A stretch of 51,806 nucleotides of DNA from DASSWG01 sp035705295 (GCA_035705295.1 DASSWG010000016.1:1-51806); one strand, 5' to 3'. Positions 31,739 to 40,785 are shown, counted from the first letter of the stretch. Numbers and translations: made by a program. The notes: generated by a model not told the origin, from the sequence alone.

Positions 31739-32575
31739 ATGTTTCAAGATGTTTTTGCGGCGATTCCAATCGGTATTTTTTTGGCTTTTTTATTGGGGCC
31801 TGTGTTTTTTGTATTGTTGGAAACGGCCGCATTGAAAGGTTTTCGGGCAGCAATGTGTTTCGATTTGGGCGTTTTTTTGGCAGATGTGGTTTTTTTGCTG
31901 ATCGCCTATTTTAGTACCAATAAACTCTTGCAAAAAATTCAGGACGACCCGGCGCTTTTTATTTTTGGCGGTGGAATTTTAGCCACTTATGGGGTGATTT
32001 CCTACATCAATCAGAAAAAAGCCGTTCCCCAAACCGCAACTTCGGAACTTCGGAAACTTAAAAAAAGCGACTATTTTGGGTTGGGCGTCAAAGGCTTTTT
32101 GTTGAATTTCGTGAATATCGGCGTGCTTGGGTTTTGGCTGGGGTTGATCATTGTTTTTGGCCCCACGATGAAAATGAACCCGGAACGCTTGTTTATTTTT
32201 TTCTGCACGGTTTTGGCCACCTACTTGACCCTCGATATTTTTAAAATCTTGTTGGCAAAAAAATTGAACCACAAGTTGACGCCAATACGGATCTACAAAA
32301 CCAAAAAAATAATCAGTGTGCTCATTATTGTTTTTGGTGGAATATTGATCGTTCGGGGTATTTTTCCCAGCGAAGCTGAAAAAATCGAGCACAAAATGGA
32401 GCAGATTATTCCTGAAAAACAACCTTCTTTTTTCCTAAGGTCAGAACAAATAAAAAAAGCCCCTTTTCAGGAGCTTTTGAGGTGTCGAGCGGATTCGAAC
32501 CGCTGTACGAGCTTTTGCAGAGCTCTGCCTAGCCACTCGGCCACGACACCTTTTTTAGGAGAGCAAAGATACTAA
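31739..32575 (+). CDS. LysE family exporter whose frame runs through antisense tRNA-Cys
   Basis: Six hydrophobic helices (for example FLAFLLGPVFFVLLETAAL, VLIIVFGGILIVRGIF) match LysE/RhtB-type exporters of amino acids. The family body ends near residue 230 (about 32430). The remaining ~45 codons cross the terminator (32452-32478) and gene of tRNA-Cys on the opposite strand, encoding RADSNRCTSFCRALPSHSA, a nonsense translation of the tRNA. The usual stop codon seems lost. Whether the extension is made and tolerated is unknown; translation or transcription here could interfere with the tRNA. Confidence 0.85.
   Translation: MFQDVFAAIPIGIFLAFLLGPVFFVLLETAALKGFRAAMCFDLGVFLADVVFLLIAYFSTNKLLQKIQDDPALFIFGGGILATYGVISYINQKKAVPQTATSELRKLKKSDYFGLGVKGFLLNFVNIGVLGFWLGLIIVFGPTMKMNPERLFIFFCTVLATYLTLDIFKILLAKKLNHKLTPIRIYKTKKIISVLIIVFGGILIVRGIFPSEAEKIEHKMEQIIPEKQPSFFLRSEQIKKAPFQELLRCRADSNRCTSFCRALPSHSATTPFLGEQRY
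32452..32478 (-). terminator. tRNA-Cys terminator
   Basis: On the minus strand AAAAGCTCC-TGAAAA-GGGGCTTTT forms a 9-bp stem (one T-G pair), followed by TTT, directly after the tRNA end. Confidence 0.85.
32480..32550 (-). tRNA. tRNA-Cys (GCA)
   Basis: 71 nt: acceptor GGTGTCG/CGACACC, anticodon arm AGCTC-TGCAAAA-GCTCG region with anticodon GCA, T-arm GCGG-TTCGAATC-CCGC, discriminator U as usual for Cys. No CCA is encoded. Confidence 0.93.
32564..32571 (-). promoter_or_regulatory. TAnnTTTG -7 box of tRNA-Cys
   Basis: TATCTTTG (minus strand), 13 bp upstream of the tRNA. At 19 bp further upstream is TTTT instead of TTTG. Confidence 0.65.
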
Positions 32576-32598
32576 TTTTTGTCGCACCTAAAAACAAA

Positions 32599-32955
32599 TT
32601 ACCTGCGTTTCGTCAATTTTACGCTCACCATTTCCACATCGCCGCCCAAAGGGGGGTTTATTTTTGAAACCCGAACACTCGCTTTTTTTACCAATTTCAG
32701 TTCCTTAAAGACCCTTGAAAGAATGCGTTCCGCAACCTTTTCCAACAGTTTTGACGGAATTGCCATTTCTTCCTTTACGATTTGGTTTAAGCGAACATAA
32801 TCGACTGTATCCTGCAAATTATCGCTTTTGGCCGATTTTTTCAAGTTGGCTTTTATTGTGAGGTCAATCCGGTAGTCGCTGCCTATTTTTCCTTCTTCGG
32901 TCAAACAGCCGTGAAACGAATAGGCCCGGATATTTGTAAGTGTGATGCTGTCCAA
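32599..32955 (-). CDS. folB: dihydroneopterin aldolase, TTG start
   Basis: A 118-residue protein from TTG at 32955 (reading M-DSITLTNIRAYSFHGCLTEE). It cleaves dihydroneopterin to hydroxymethyl-dihydropterin in folate synthesis. Motifs: IRAYSFHGCLTEEGKIGSDY, DTVDYVRL, KLLEKVAERIL and VRVSKINPPLGGDVEMVSV. A longer frame to 32997 has no family support, and its first codons contain the -7 box TATCTTTG (32969-32976), so translation must begin after it. It lies upstream of tRNA-Cys on the same strand. Confidence 0.93.
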   Translation of the reverse strand: MDSITLTNIRAYSFHGCLTEEGKIGSDYRIDLTIKANLKKSAKSDNLQDTVDYVRLNQIVKEEMAIPSKLLEKVAERILSRVFKELKLVKKASVRVSKINPPLGGDVEMVSVKLTKRR

Positions 32956-32968
32956 AATCTTTTTTTGG

Positions 32969-32998
32969 CAAAGATAAGGGTTTTGGGATTGAAACAAT
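32969..32998 (-). promoter_or_regulatory. folB promoter
   Basis: -7 TATCTTTG (32969-32976) and -33 ATTG (32995-32998), separated by 18 bp. It is inside the 5' end of the longest open frame and therefore argues for the TTG start. Confidence 0.65.
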
Positions 32999-33004
32999 TT
33001 TCAA

Positions 33005-33883
33005 TTAATTGCCCAAATGTGCAGTTATAAAAGCATTCAATTTTACCGTTAAGTCTTCATAACTGGTGGCCGACCAGTTTCCATGACCGCCTTCATAAAC
33101 GGTAAAATCATGCGGAACATCGGCTTCGTTCAATTGGGAGTTCAGCAATTGGCCGTTTGTCAGCGGAACCAACGGGTCTTGGTTGCCATAAAACAAAATA
33201 GAAGGGCTGCTGGCGGTCGAAACCTGTAGCGCAGGGCTGAGTATTGCTGCATAATCCGTGCCGGTTGGGTAGGCACTTTCGTCCACCAAAAGCGAAAGCG
33301 CCAATTCAAAATCGGGGTTTTCAGCATAGAACGGATCGGTGAAATTGGTTGGGCCAACGATGTCGCACACCATTTTTACCTGATCATCGGTGTCGTAAAC
33401 ATAATCGTACATTAGTGAAATATGCGCTCCCGCACTCACTCCGATCAGGCCAAATTCAGGTAAAATTTGCAATTCTTCTTTTTGGGAGGTCAACTGTTCG
33501 ATCACGCGGTCAACATCCAAAAATTGATCGGGAAAAGCCGGAATTGAAGTAGTAGCCAGCACATAGTTCATGTTCACAATTGCAAGGCTTGGGTGCTTTT
33601 TTTGTAAATCGTCGATAAAACCGGTCATTTCGCTTTTGTCGCCCCCGGTCCAACCACCGCCGTGAATCAAAATCAAGACTTTTGTGGTTTCCGAGGAGCG
33701 GTTTTCCGGCAAATAAATATCATAAACCTGTTGCGGGTCATTTCCATAAGAAACGTTCATAAATGTTTCCGCAGGAAGTTTTTCAGGGGTTGTTGGTTTC
33801 GTCGAAACATCATCGGAAGAGCAGGAACCCAGAAAAAGGATCAAGCTGCAAATGCCATAAAAAAACCCGTTTTTCCGGAACAT
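33005..33883 (-). CDS. alpha/beta-hydrolase lipoprotein (BD-FAE-like esterase)
   Basis: A 292-residue protein with lipobox FLGSCSS after a 19-residue signal. It has the oxyanion-hole motif HGGGWTGGDK (about 73), nucleophile elbow GVSAG (about 145), and the last His in GGHGNWS (about 263). The fold resembles bifunctional feruloyl/acetylxylan esterases. It is probably periplasmic or on the cell surface, acting on an ester substrate. It is separate from polysaccharide-utilisation genes here, so substrate is open. Confidence 0.9.
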   Translation of the reverse strand: MFRKNGFFYGICSLILFLGSCSSDDVSTKPTTPEKLPAETFMNVSYGNDPQQVYDIYLPENRSSETTKVLILIHGGGWTGGDKSEMTGFIDDLQKKHPSLAIVNMNYVLATTSIPAFPDQFLDVDRVIEQLTSQKEELQILPEFGLIGVSAGAHISLMYDYVYDTDDQVKMVCDIVGPTNFTDPFYAENPDFELALSLLVDESAYPTGTDYAAILSPALQVSTASSPSILFYGNQDPLVPLTNGQLLNSQLNEADVPHDFTVYEGGHGNWSATSYEDLTVKLNAFITAHLGN

Positions 33884-33915
33884 AATTCTTTTGCTTTTAA
33901 AGGCTTGGGCGGATC

Positions 33916-34881
33916 TTATTTTATTTCGGCCGATTCTAAAATGGCGCGCAATTCAAAAACATTATTGCGTTTTCGGGCCGAAGGTTTAAAAACAAAGCCT
34001 TCCAAAATAAGATAGCGGTCGTTCTTTTCGTCACGTACGGCATAATTGATGAACGGGCCGGCCATAAACGCATTTTCCACTTCCCAAGTTCCTTTGGTCA
34101 AATAAGCGAATTTTCCGTCGATTTTTGTTTGGAAAAGATAGGGGGCATAGGCTTTTTCGGTGATCATATAGGAACCTTCGGTTGGTCCGGGAATGAATTT
34201 TTTTCCGATTGAATCGCGCATTTTTATAATATTTCCGATTACATTGGTGTCTTTGTCGATTACGCTCATCGGAACCTCATACACCAAAATTTCCATACTT
34301 CCGTTTGCAAGGTCCTTCCGTATCCAGAAAAAATCATCGGTAGTTTTTGCGTAGCGATAAGCCGTGGGGAATTTTAGAGAAACGCCCAATTTCTCTTCCA
34401 ATAACTGATCGGGTTTCAAGGATTTGTGAATACGTCGCTGCTTCTCTTCCAGTTCTTGTTGTTTGAGTTTTGAAATAATTTCAGGCGCATTTTTATTAAT
34501 GAGCCCAATTAGTTGGTCGTTGGTGGGCGCGGAAACAATAATGCCGGTTTGCGGTCGGGCAAAAGAATCGATTAAAACGCCGATTCCTTTTGGATTGTCT
34601 TTTTCAATTTTAAGAAAAATCCTGCTGTTGCGCACAAATCCGCTGAAAACCTGGGGAGGAATTTGATTGAGGGTGAACAAAGGTTCTTGTTGGGGCAACC
34701 CCCGCACGTTTCTGGCAAAATGTTCACGAATGGTTTCGCCGACCTGTCCTTGCCATAAATTGTTGTCGATAACCACCGAAAGTTCATTGATGTTTCCAGA
34801 AGAACTGGGCAAAACGACTTTTTGTTCGTCGCAAGCACAAAAAAACACGATGCTGAGCAGCATCAAGGTAATCTTTTTCAT
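33916..34881 (-). CDS. DUF4837 family lipoprotein
   Basis: A 321-residue protein with lipobox FFCACD. It matches DUF4837, a Bacteroidota-specific family of unknown function. Recognisable parts: SSGNINELSVVIDNNLWQGQ, GETIREHF near the start and GTWEVENAFMAGPFINY near the end. It lies directly downstream of the LysM transglycosylase gene on the same strand (35 bp between), so a link with cell-envelope upkeep is plausible but not shown. Confidence 0.9.
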   Translation of the reverse strand: MKKITLMLLSIVFFCACDEQKVVLPSSSGNINELSVVIDNNLWQGQVGETIREHFARNVRGLPQQEPLFTLNQIPPQVFSGFVRNSRIFLKIEKDNPKGIGVLIDSFARPQTGIIVSAPTNDQLIGLINKNAPEIISKLKQQELEEKQRRIHKSLKPDQLLEEKLGVSLKFPTAYRYAKTTDDFFWIRKDLANGSMEILVYEVPMSVIDKDTNVIGNIIKMRDSIGKKFIPGPTEGSYMITEKAYAPYLFQTKIDGKFAYLTKGTWEVENAFMAGPFINYAVRDEKNDRYLILEGFVFKPSARKRNNVFELRAILESAEIK

Positions 34882-34916
34882 TTCAGAAGGTGGTTTTTTA
34901 GCTGAAAAACCCTCGC

Positions 34917-36497
34917 TTATCCTTCGGAAAGTTTGAGTTTCATGCCAGGTTTGAGGTTTGTACCACTAATATCGTTCCACTTTTGAATATTTTGGACACT
35001 AATTCCCGGAAATTTTTGGGAAATGCTCCACAAAGAATCTCCTTTTTGAACGACATATTCTGATAGGGAAGGTTTTTTTTGTTGCTGTTTTTTCGTTGAA
35101 ACGCCTAACACCACAGGTTTGCGTGGATAAATGGTCAAGCGTTGACCAATGCGGATCCGGCTGCTGCGCAGGTGGTTCCAATTTTTGATTTGGCTCACAC
35201 GAACGCCATATTTTTCAGCAATCGTTCCCAAAACATCACCGCTTCGAACCCGGTAACGGATTTTATCATCGGCTTCCAAATACCTCGGAAGTGGTTTTTC
35301 GCGCGAAGCAATTTCTTTTTGTGCGTAACCGTAAATCGCGGCTTCGTTCGCCACAAACAATCCGGCATCGCGAATTGGCAACCGTAAATAATAATTTTCG
35401 TCTTCGATATAAGGGATAATGTTCAGTTTGTAGCTCGGGTTTAAAAACTCCAACAATTCCATGTCGGTGCCGATCACTTCTGAAATGTGTTCGAAAGTCA
35501 ACAATTTTTTCACGTGGATGGTGTCGGTTTCGAAATGGGCAATTGGCGGCATTTTGGCTTGCAGCCCGTGTTCTTCAGCATACTCAAAAAGGTACATGGA
35601 AGCAAAAAATGCGGGGACATATCCGGCAGTTTCGCGCGGAAGATAGCGGCGTATTTCCCAATAGTTTTTGTTGCCGCCACTTCTTCTTATTGCCTGGGCT
35701 ACATTTCCCGGTCCGGCGTTGTACGAAGCCAACGCGAGGTTCCAATCGCCGAACATGTTGTACAAAGTGGAAAGGTATTCGCAAGCGGCTTGGGTGGCGA
35801 GGATTGGGTCCATTCGCTCATCGACATAGCTGCTCACGCCCAAATCGTGCATTTTTCCGGTGGCGAACATAAATTGCCATAGTCCGGTGGCGCCGACCCA
35901 CGATTTGGCCCGCGGTTGCAAAGCGGATTCCACGATTGCCAAGTATTTCATTTCCAATGGAATGTTGTACTTTGCCAAACTTTCTTCAAACATTGGGAAA
36001 TAATAGGCGCTCAAAGCCATCAATTGTTCGGTTTTTTGCTTGTTCCATTTCAAATAGCGACGGATCACGCTTTCGATCGACGAATTATAAACCACTTTAA
36101 AAGGGGTTTTTGCATCGATTTTGACAAGCCGGGCTTTTAAAGTTTCGGTGGAAAGGTTTTGGGAAATCTCATCTTGATAAGGTTCGTTTTGAACCACCGC
36201 TTGCATTTCTTCGTACAATTTGGAATCGAGCATTTCTTGTAACCACAAGGAATCGATCCGTGCTGCAAATTCATATTTTTTCAAATGAAAGAAAACAGAA
36301 TCTTTTAAAACACGTTTGAACGGCGCGTTCCCTTCTAAATTTTCGCTCAATTTCACCACTTTCAAACTATCGGAAACTTGAAGGGTGTCTTTTTTGAGCG
36401 TGCGCCCTTTTTCTGGGGTTTGTGCTTGTACAGAAAAAAGGGCACAAACAAATAGGAGGGTGAAAAGAAATTTATTCGGGTGACGTCCGGTTTTCAT
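34917..36497 (-). CDS. membrane-bound lytic transglycosylase, MltD-like, with two LysM domains
   Basis: The protein is 526 residues from ATG at 36497, where a signal peptide begins (MKTGRHPNKFLFTLLFVCAL). Frames upstream of it extend 28 residues without signal features. The SLT catalytic domain contains the Glu in AIVESALQPRAKSWVGATGL (about 187) and ASYNAGPGNVAQAI. Two LysM modules at about 410-455 and 477-522 (YRVRSGDVLGTIAEKYGV, YVVQKGDSLWSISQKF) bind peptidoglycan. It cleaves the glycan strands during wall turnover. It forms a probable operon with DUF4837. Confidence 0.93.
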   Translation of the reverse strand: MKTGRHPNKFLFTLLFVCALFSVQAQTPEKGRTLKKDTLQVSDSLKVVKLSENLEGNAPFKRVLKDSVFFHLKKYEFAARIDSLWLQEMLDSKLYEEMQAVVQNEPYQDEISQNLSTETLKARLVKIDAKTPFKVVYNSSIESVIRRYLKWNKQKTEQLMALSAYYFPMFEESLAKYNIPLEMKYLAIVESALQPRAKSWVGATGLWQFMFATGKMHDLGVSSYVDERMDPILATQAACEYLSTLYNMFGDWNLALASYNAGPGNVAQAIRRSGGNKNYWEIRRYLPRETAGYVPAFFASMYLFEYAEEHGLQAKMPPIAHFETDTIHVKKLLTFEHISEVIGTDMELLEFLNPSYKLNIIPYIEDENYYLRLPIRDAGLFVANEAAIYGYAQKEIASREKPLPRYLEADDKIRYRVRSGDVLGTIAEKYGVRVSQIKNWNHLRSSRIRIGQRLTIYPRKPVVLGVSTKKQQQKKPSLSEYVVQKGDSLWSISQKFPGISVQNIQKWNDISGTNLKPGMKLKLSEG

Positions 36498-36622
36498 AAA
36501 AGGTTGGTTTTGGGGGGTTTTTTGAAAACTATTTATCGGTTGAGCAATACCATTATTAGGTAAAGTTTCTTGAACGAACATTTTTCAAATTTGCACAAAA
36601 AACATTCCATTTTTAAACGGAT

Positions 36623-37810
36623 TTATTCCCTCATTATTGCGGCAATTCCGGGCAAGGTTTTTCCTTCCAACATTTCCAACATGGCGCCGCCACCGGTGGA
36701 AACGTAGCTTACTTCCTTTTCGAAGCCGAATTTTTTCACGGCCGCCACGCTGTCGCCTCCGCCCACCAACGAAAAAGCACCTTTTTGTGTGGCCTCGGCA
36801 ATGGATTTTCCAAGGGCAATGGTTCCTTTTGAAAATGCTTCCATTTCAAAAACACCCAAGGGCCCGTTCCAAAGAATGGTTTTGGATTTTAGGATGATTT
36901 CATGGAAAATTTCGGAGGTTTCCGGCCCCACGTCCAAGCCCATCCAACCATCGGGAATTTGGTCTATTTTTGCTGTTTTTGTGTTCGCTCCCGCAGAAAA
37001 ATCATCGGCGATTATCGCATCGACCGGTAAGTGAATTTGAACGTTTTCGGCTTTTGCTTTTTCCAAAATTTGCAAGGCCAACTCCATTTTGTCTTCTTCA
37101 ACCAACGAGTTCCCCACATTTCCACCTTGGGCTTTGATGAAGGTGAAGGTCATTCCACCACCGATGATCAGATGGTCGATTTTTGGCAAAATGTTTTCGA
37201 TGACCGTTATTTTGGTGGAAACTTTTGCACCCCCCAAAACGGCCGTGACCGGATTTTGGGAAGCGTTCAGTACTTTATTCAAGCTTTCGATTTCTTTTGC
37301 CAAGAGTTTTCCAAAACACTTTTCTTCAAAAAATTGAGCCACAATTGTAGTGGAAGCGTGCGCGCGATGGGCGGTGCCAAAAGCGTCGTTTACATAAATA
37401 TCGCCAAGTTGTGCCAAGGCTTTCGCAAAATTTTCATCGCCTTCTTTTTCTTCGTGGTGGAAGCGTAGGTTTTCGAGCAGCAACACTTCTCCAGGGTGTA
37501 GGTTTTTTGTAGCTTCTTCTACTTTTTCCCCGACACAATCGTCAATAAATTTCACCGGAACATCCAAAACCCGGGCCACTTCTTCCACAATGTTGCGGAG
37601 CGAAAATTTTTCTTCTTTTCCTTTTGGCCGGCCCAAATGCGACATTAAAATTGCACTTCCGCCGCCACGGATGATTTCCAAAATGGTCGGTTTTGCGGCT
37701 TCGATCCGCGAGGCATCGACCACGTTTAGTTCATCGTCCAAAGGCACATTGAAATCTACGCGGACCAGGGCGCGTTTTCCTTGAAAATTAAAATCGGAAA
37801 GGGTCTTCAT
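36623..37810 (-). CDS. pgk: phosphoglycerate kinase
   Basis: A 395-residue glycolytic enzyme producing ATP from 1,3-bisphosphoglycerate. Motifs: VRVDFNVPLDD, MSHLGRPKGKEEKFSL, DAFGTAHRAHAST, AVLGGAKVSTKI, FLVEEDK-like helix and the ADP/ATP loop NGPLGVFEMEAF with GGGDSVAAVKKFG near the end. A -7 box, TATTTTTG, is 17 bp upstream. It is transcribed toward the transglycosylase gene, with which it shares strand but a 125-bp gap. Confidence 0.97.
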   Translation of the reverse strand: MKTLSDFNFQGKRALVRVDFNVPLDDELNVVDASRIEAAKPTILEIIRGGGSAILMSHLGRPKGKEEKFSLRNIVEEVARVLDVPVKFIDDCVGEKVEEATKNLHPGEVLLLENLRFHHEEKEGDENFAKALAQLGDIYVNDAFGTAHRAHASTTIVAQFFEEKCFGKLLAKEIESLNKVLNASQNPVTAVLGGAKVSTKITVIENILPKIDHLIIGGGMTFTFIKAQGGNVGNSLVEEDKMELALQILEKAKAENVQIHLPVDAIIADDFSAGANTKTAKIDQIPDGWMGLDVGPETSEIFHEIILKSKTILWNGPLGVFEMEAFSKGTIALGKSIAEATQKGAFSLVGGGDSVAAVKKFGFEKEVSYVSTGGGAMLEMLEGKTLPGIAAIMRE

Positions 37811-37826
37811 CTAAAAAAAATTTTTC

Positions 37827-37834
37827 CAAAAATA
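37827..37834 (-). promoter_or_regulatory. TAnnTTTG -7 box of pgk
   Basis: TATTTTTG on the minus strand, 17 bp before the pgk ATG; no clear -33 element. Confidence 0.55.
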
Positions 37835-37937
37835 AGCCATTTTTATCAATAGCGGCCATCTTGCAATTTCTTTTCATGGATGAGTTTTATTTCGATTTAA
37901 TTCGCATTAATTCTCATTAATTTGTAGCTTCGCTGCA

Positions 37938-39080
37938 ATGTTGTTTTCTGAAATAATCGGTCTTGAGCATATAAAAACCCACCTAACGGCTAGTGCCGAT
38001 AAAGGAAGGGTTCCGCATGCGCAATTGTTTGTGGGATCCAACGGTAGCGGAACTTTGCCGATGGCAATTGCTTACGCACAATATCTTTTGTGCCAAAATA
38101 AAGGGGAGAACAACGGTGAAAATGTTTCGTGCAATACGATGTGCAACAAATTGGCGCATCCCGATTTGCATTTTTCGTTTCCGGTCGCCGTCAACCAAAA
38201 GGTAAAAAAACATCCGGTTTCCAATCATTTTTTGGAAGAATGGCGCGAATTTGTGCACACAAACCCCTACGGAAGTTTGTTCGATTGGTACCAAAAACTT
38301 GGAATTGAAAACAAACAAGGCCAAATTGGGGTCGATGAAGCGCAGGAAATTGTGAAGTCGTTGTCGCTAAAATCATATGAAGGCGGTTATAAAATCATGC
38401 TTGTTTGGCAAGCGGAAAAAATGAACAATTCGGCTTCCAACAAATTGTTGAAATTGATAGAAGAACCGCCAAACGACACGGTTTTGATTTTGATTGCGGA
38501 AGACGAAGCGCAATTGTTGCAAACCATCCGGTCGCGTTGTCAAGTGTTGCATTTTCCACCGTTGGGAGAAGCCGTGATAGCCGAAGCTTTAAAGGAAAAA
38601 ACCGATGCTGCAAATGCCGGACTTGTTGCCCGGCAAGCCAACGGTAGTTTCACCAACGCGCTGCACATTTTACAAGAATCGGAAGGGGAAGAGCAGTTTG
38701 AAACCTGGTTCATTGCGTGGGTTCGATCGGCGTTCAAGGCAAAAGGAAACAAAGCCAGTATCCGCGAACTGATTTCGTGGAGCGAGGAAATCGCAAAAAC
38801 GGGCAGGGAAACCCAAAAGAAATTTTTGTTGTATTGTTTGGATTTTTTTCGGCAAGCTTTGTTGTGGAATTACAAAAGTGAAAAATTGGTCTATCTTTCC
38901 CCAAAAACCAAAGGCTTTTCGTTGGAAAAATTTGCGCCATTTGTTCATGGCAACAACATTGTTCCAATAAAAAACGAATTGCAAAATGCACTTTTTCATA
39001 TCGAACGCAATGGCAACGCCAAAATCATCTTGACGGATTTGTCGATAAAATTGACGCGGTTGTTGCATGCGAAGGCCTAA
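37938..39080 (+). CDS. holB: DNA polymerase III delta-prime subunit
   Basis: A 380-residue clamp-loader subunit. The N-terminus (IIGLEHIKTHLTASADKGRVPHAQLFVG) and the glycine loop GSNGSGTLPMAIA match delta-prime/gamma ATPase folds. A Cys cluster CNTMCNKLAHPDLHF fits a zinc finger, and KMNNSASNKLLKLIEEPPND is the family's characteristic helix. It helps load the sliding clamp. It diverges from pgk. Confidence 0.92.
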   Translation: MLFSEIIGLEHIKTHLTASADKGRVPHAQLFVGSNGSGTLPMAIAYAQYLLCQNKGENNGENVSCNTMCNKLAHPDLHFSFPVAVNQKVKKHPVSNHFLEEWREFVHTNPYGSLFDWYQKLGIENKQGQIGVDEAQEIVKSLSLKSYEGGYKIMLVWQAEKMNNSASNKLLKLIEEPPNDTVLILIAEDEAQLLQTIRSRCQVLHFPPLGEAVIAEALKEKTDAANAGLVARQANGSFTNALHILQESEGEEQFETWFIAWVRSAFKAKGNKASIRELISWSEEIAKTGRETQKKFLLYCLDFFRQALLWNYKSEKLVYLSPKTKGFSLEKFAPFVHGNNIVPIKNELQNALFHIERNGNAKIILTDLSIKLTRLLHAKA

Positions 39081-39107
39081 AAAACCCGAACAAAAAGCTC
39101 GGGTTTT
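39081..39107. terminator. bidirectional terminator between holB and ompH
   Basis: AAAACCCGA and TCGGGTTTT form a perfect 9-bp stem with a 9-base loop, directly after the holB stop and before the convergent ompH stop. Confidence 0.88.
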
Positions 39108-39130
39108 GAAAGTAAAAAGAAGGCTGTTTT

Positions 39131-39640
39131 TTATTTTTCGTAAGCCGCGTTCAATTCTTTTAGAATCTCTTCCGTTACATCTTTTCCTTCTTTGGCGTAC
39201 ATAATGTTCGCCGCTTCGGTGGAACCGAAAATATAGGTGTACCCGTGCTCTTTTCCGTATTCGGCCACAAAATCTTTCACGACCGTGATGATGGAGTCAA
39301 TGGCTTTGGTGCTTTGCTGGTTCATCGCCTGCCCGATCATTTGTTGCCGTTGACGAAGTTGTTGTTGTTTGGCCATTAATTCTTCTTCCTTTTTTTGTCG
39401 CTCCGAAGAGGACATGCTTTGCGAAGCTGCTTGATAGGCCTGGACTTCTTGTTGAAACTTCAACGCAACGGAATCCAAACTTTTCGTAATGCTTTCCGTT
39501 TTTTTGGTGAATTCTGCTTCGGTGTCCTCCATTCCTTTATACTCTTGGATCAACTTTTTGTTGTTCACATAAGCGGTTTTTTCCTGATTGCAGGAAACCA
39601 ATAAAAAAATTCCCATCAAAAGGAAAATCGATTTTTTCAT
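39131..39640 (-). CDS. OmpH/Skp family periplasmic chaperone-like lipoprotein
   Basis: The protein is 169 residues from ATG at 39640 (MKKSIFLLMGIFLLVSC) with a lipoprotein signal. A long coiled coil (about residues 40-115, rich in Gln/Glu/Lys) is flanked by short strand segments (KTAYVNNKKLIQEYKGM and YGKEHGYTYIFGSTEAANIM), the jellyfish-like layout of Skp. Skp holds unfolded outer-membrane proteins in the periplasm. Upstream frame to 39694 lacks support. Confidence 0.9.
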   Translation of the reverse strand: MKKSIFLLMGIFLLVSCNQEKTAYVNNKKLIQEYKGMEDTEAEFTKKTESITKSLDSVALKFQQEVQAYQAASQSMSSSERQKKEEELMAKQQQLRQRQQMIGQAMNQQSTKAIDSIITVVKDFVAEYGKEHGYTYIFGSTEAANIMYAKEGKDVTEEILKELNAAYEK

Positions 39641-39892
39641 GTTTTTTGTTTTAGATTTTTGGCAAATGTAAACATTCTTGACGAGTGGTTTCAAAACGGA
39701 TTTATTTTTTTAGCCTTTGGAAATCCCGTACAAAACAAAGTATAACTAAAATCTATTCAAAAAGCTTTTTAAATAAAACCGTTCGATCAAAATCGACTTC
39801 GTATTATCCGCATTATTGTTTGGTTTCACAAGGAGCAAGCTCTTAGCATTGGCTGAAGCACAAAGTGCCGTTAAAACGCTTTAAAATAAAAA
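39641..39892. other. intergenic region with a possible gene remnant
   Basis: A short rightward frame at about 39773-39884 ends with KLLALAEAQSAVKTL and a stop. It has no start codon and no recognised family, so it may be a decayed gene. The rest is AT-rich without other features. Confidence 0.35.
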
Positions 39893-40747
39893 TCAGTGTC
39901 TTTTCAGCACATAAATAAGTGAAGAATACGCATTGGTGCGTTTGGCTTTTTGGTTGGAGCGAAATCCGGTCCAAAATGCCTTTGCGACATTTGATTTTCC
40001 GGTTTTGTGTTTTTCGGAAAGCAAACTGACATAATAAGCATCAAATTTTAAAGGAGCAATTTCTTCCAGTTCAAAATTTGTCTTTTTGAAAAGCTTGGAA
40101 ATGGAAGTTTTTGAAAAATGCCACAAATGTCTCGGCACATCATAAGCGGCCCAAAATTCTTGGTAATGTTCGGCGTCGTAACTTTTGAAGTTGGGAACGG
40201 CCACGAAAATTGCGCCGTCTTTTTTTAAAAGCCGATCGAGTTCTTGCAATTGCTTTTCCAAATCCGGAATGTGTTCCAACACATGCCACATCGTAATCGC
40301 ATCAAAATTTGAATCAGGGAAATTTTCGGTGTGTTCGTTCAAGATGATTTTTTTTTGGCGAGCAAGTTCACGTGCTTTTTTGTTGGGTTCCGCTCCGTGG
40401 ATTTTCCAACCTGAATTTTTTGCCATTTTTAAAAAATCACCGGTTCCCGCGCCGATGTCCAAAACCTTTCCTTTTTGTGGAAAATGTTTTTCCAATAATC
40501 CGATTTTCTTTTTCAGCATAATGGATTTTACCAATTGATAAACTTTGTCGAACAAAGTTTTTTTCGAATCGGTATGCGAAATATAATCGTCGCTTTTGTA
40601 ATATTCGGACAGTTTCTCTGCAGTTGGTTTTGGAGAAGTCACCAACAAGTCATATTCCGAATTGTGCAACAAATCGAAATTTTCACCGGAAACCATGTGG
40701 TCTTTACATGTCAAAAAAGGACGCAGGTCTGTAGAGTTGAAGTTCAT
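39893..40747 (-). CDS. class I SAM-dependent methyltransferase
   Basis: A 284-residue protein with motif I VLDIGAGTGDFL (about 95-106), motif II-like HGAEPN, and motif IV/post-I ITMWHVLEHIPDLEKQL (type Methyltransf_23). A segment before the domain resembles a small substrate-binding region, and the C-terminal part holds FWAAYDVPRHLWHF, frequent in lipid- or quinone-type methyltransferases. Target unknown. It follows mnmG on the same strand (133 bp). Confidence 0.9.
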   Translation of the reverse strand: MNFNSTDLRPFLTCKDHMVSGENFDLLHNSEYDLLVTSPKPTAEKLSEYYKSDDYISHTDSKKTLFDKVYQLVKSIMLKKKIGLLEKHFPQKGKVLDIGAGTGDFLKMAKNSGWKIHGAEPNKKARELARQKKIILNEHTENFPDSNFDAITMWHVLEHIPDLEKQLQELDRLLKKDGAIFVAVPNFKSYDAEHYQEFWAAYDVPRHLWHFSKTSISKLFKKTNFELEEIAPLKFDAYYVSLLSEKHKTGKSNVAKAFWTGFRSNQKAKRTNAYSSLIYVLKRH

Positions 40748-40785
40748 TTAAGGTTTGTGATTTTTTAAATGTAATCGTTTTTTTC

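Noticed and set aside
34463..34666. 67-codon rightward frame
   Set aside because: Antisense to the DUF4837 gene without support.
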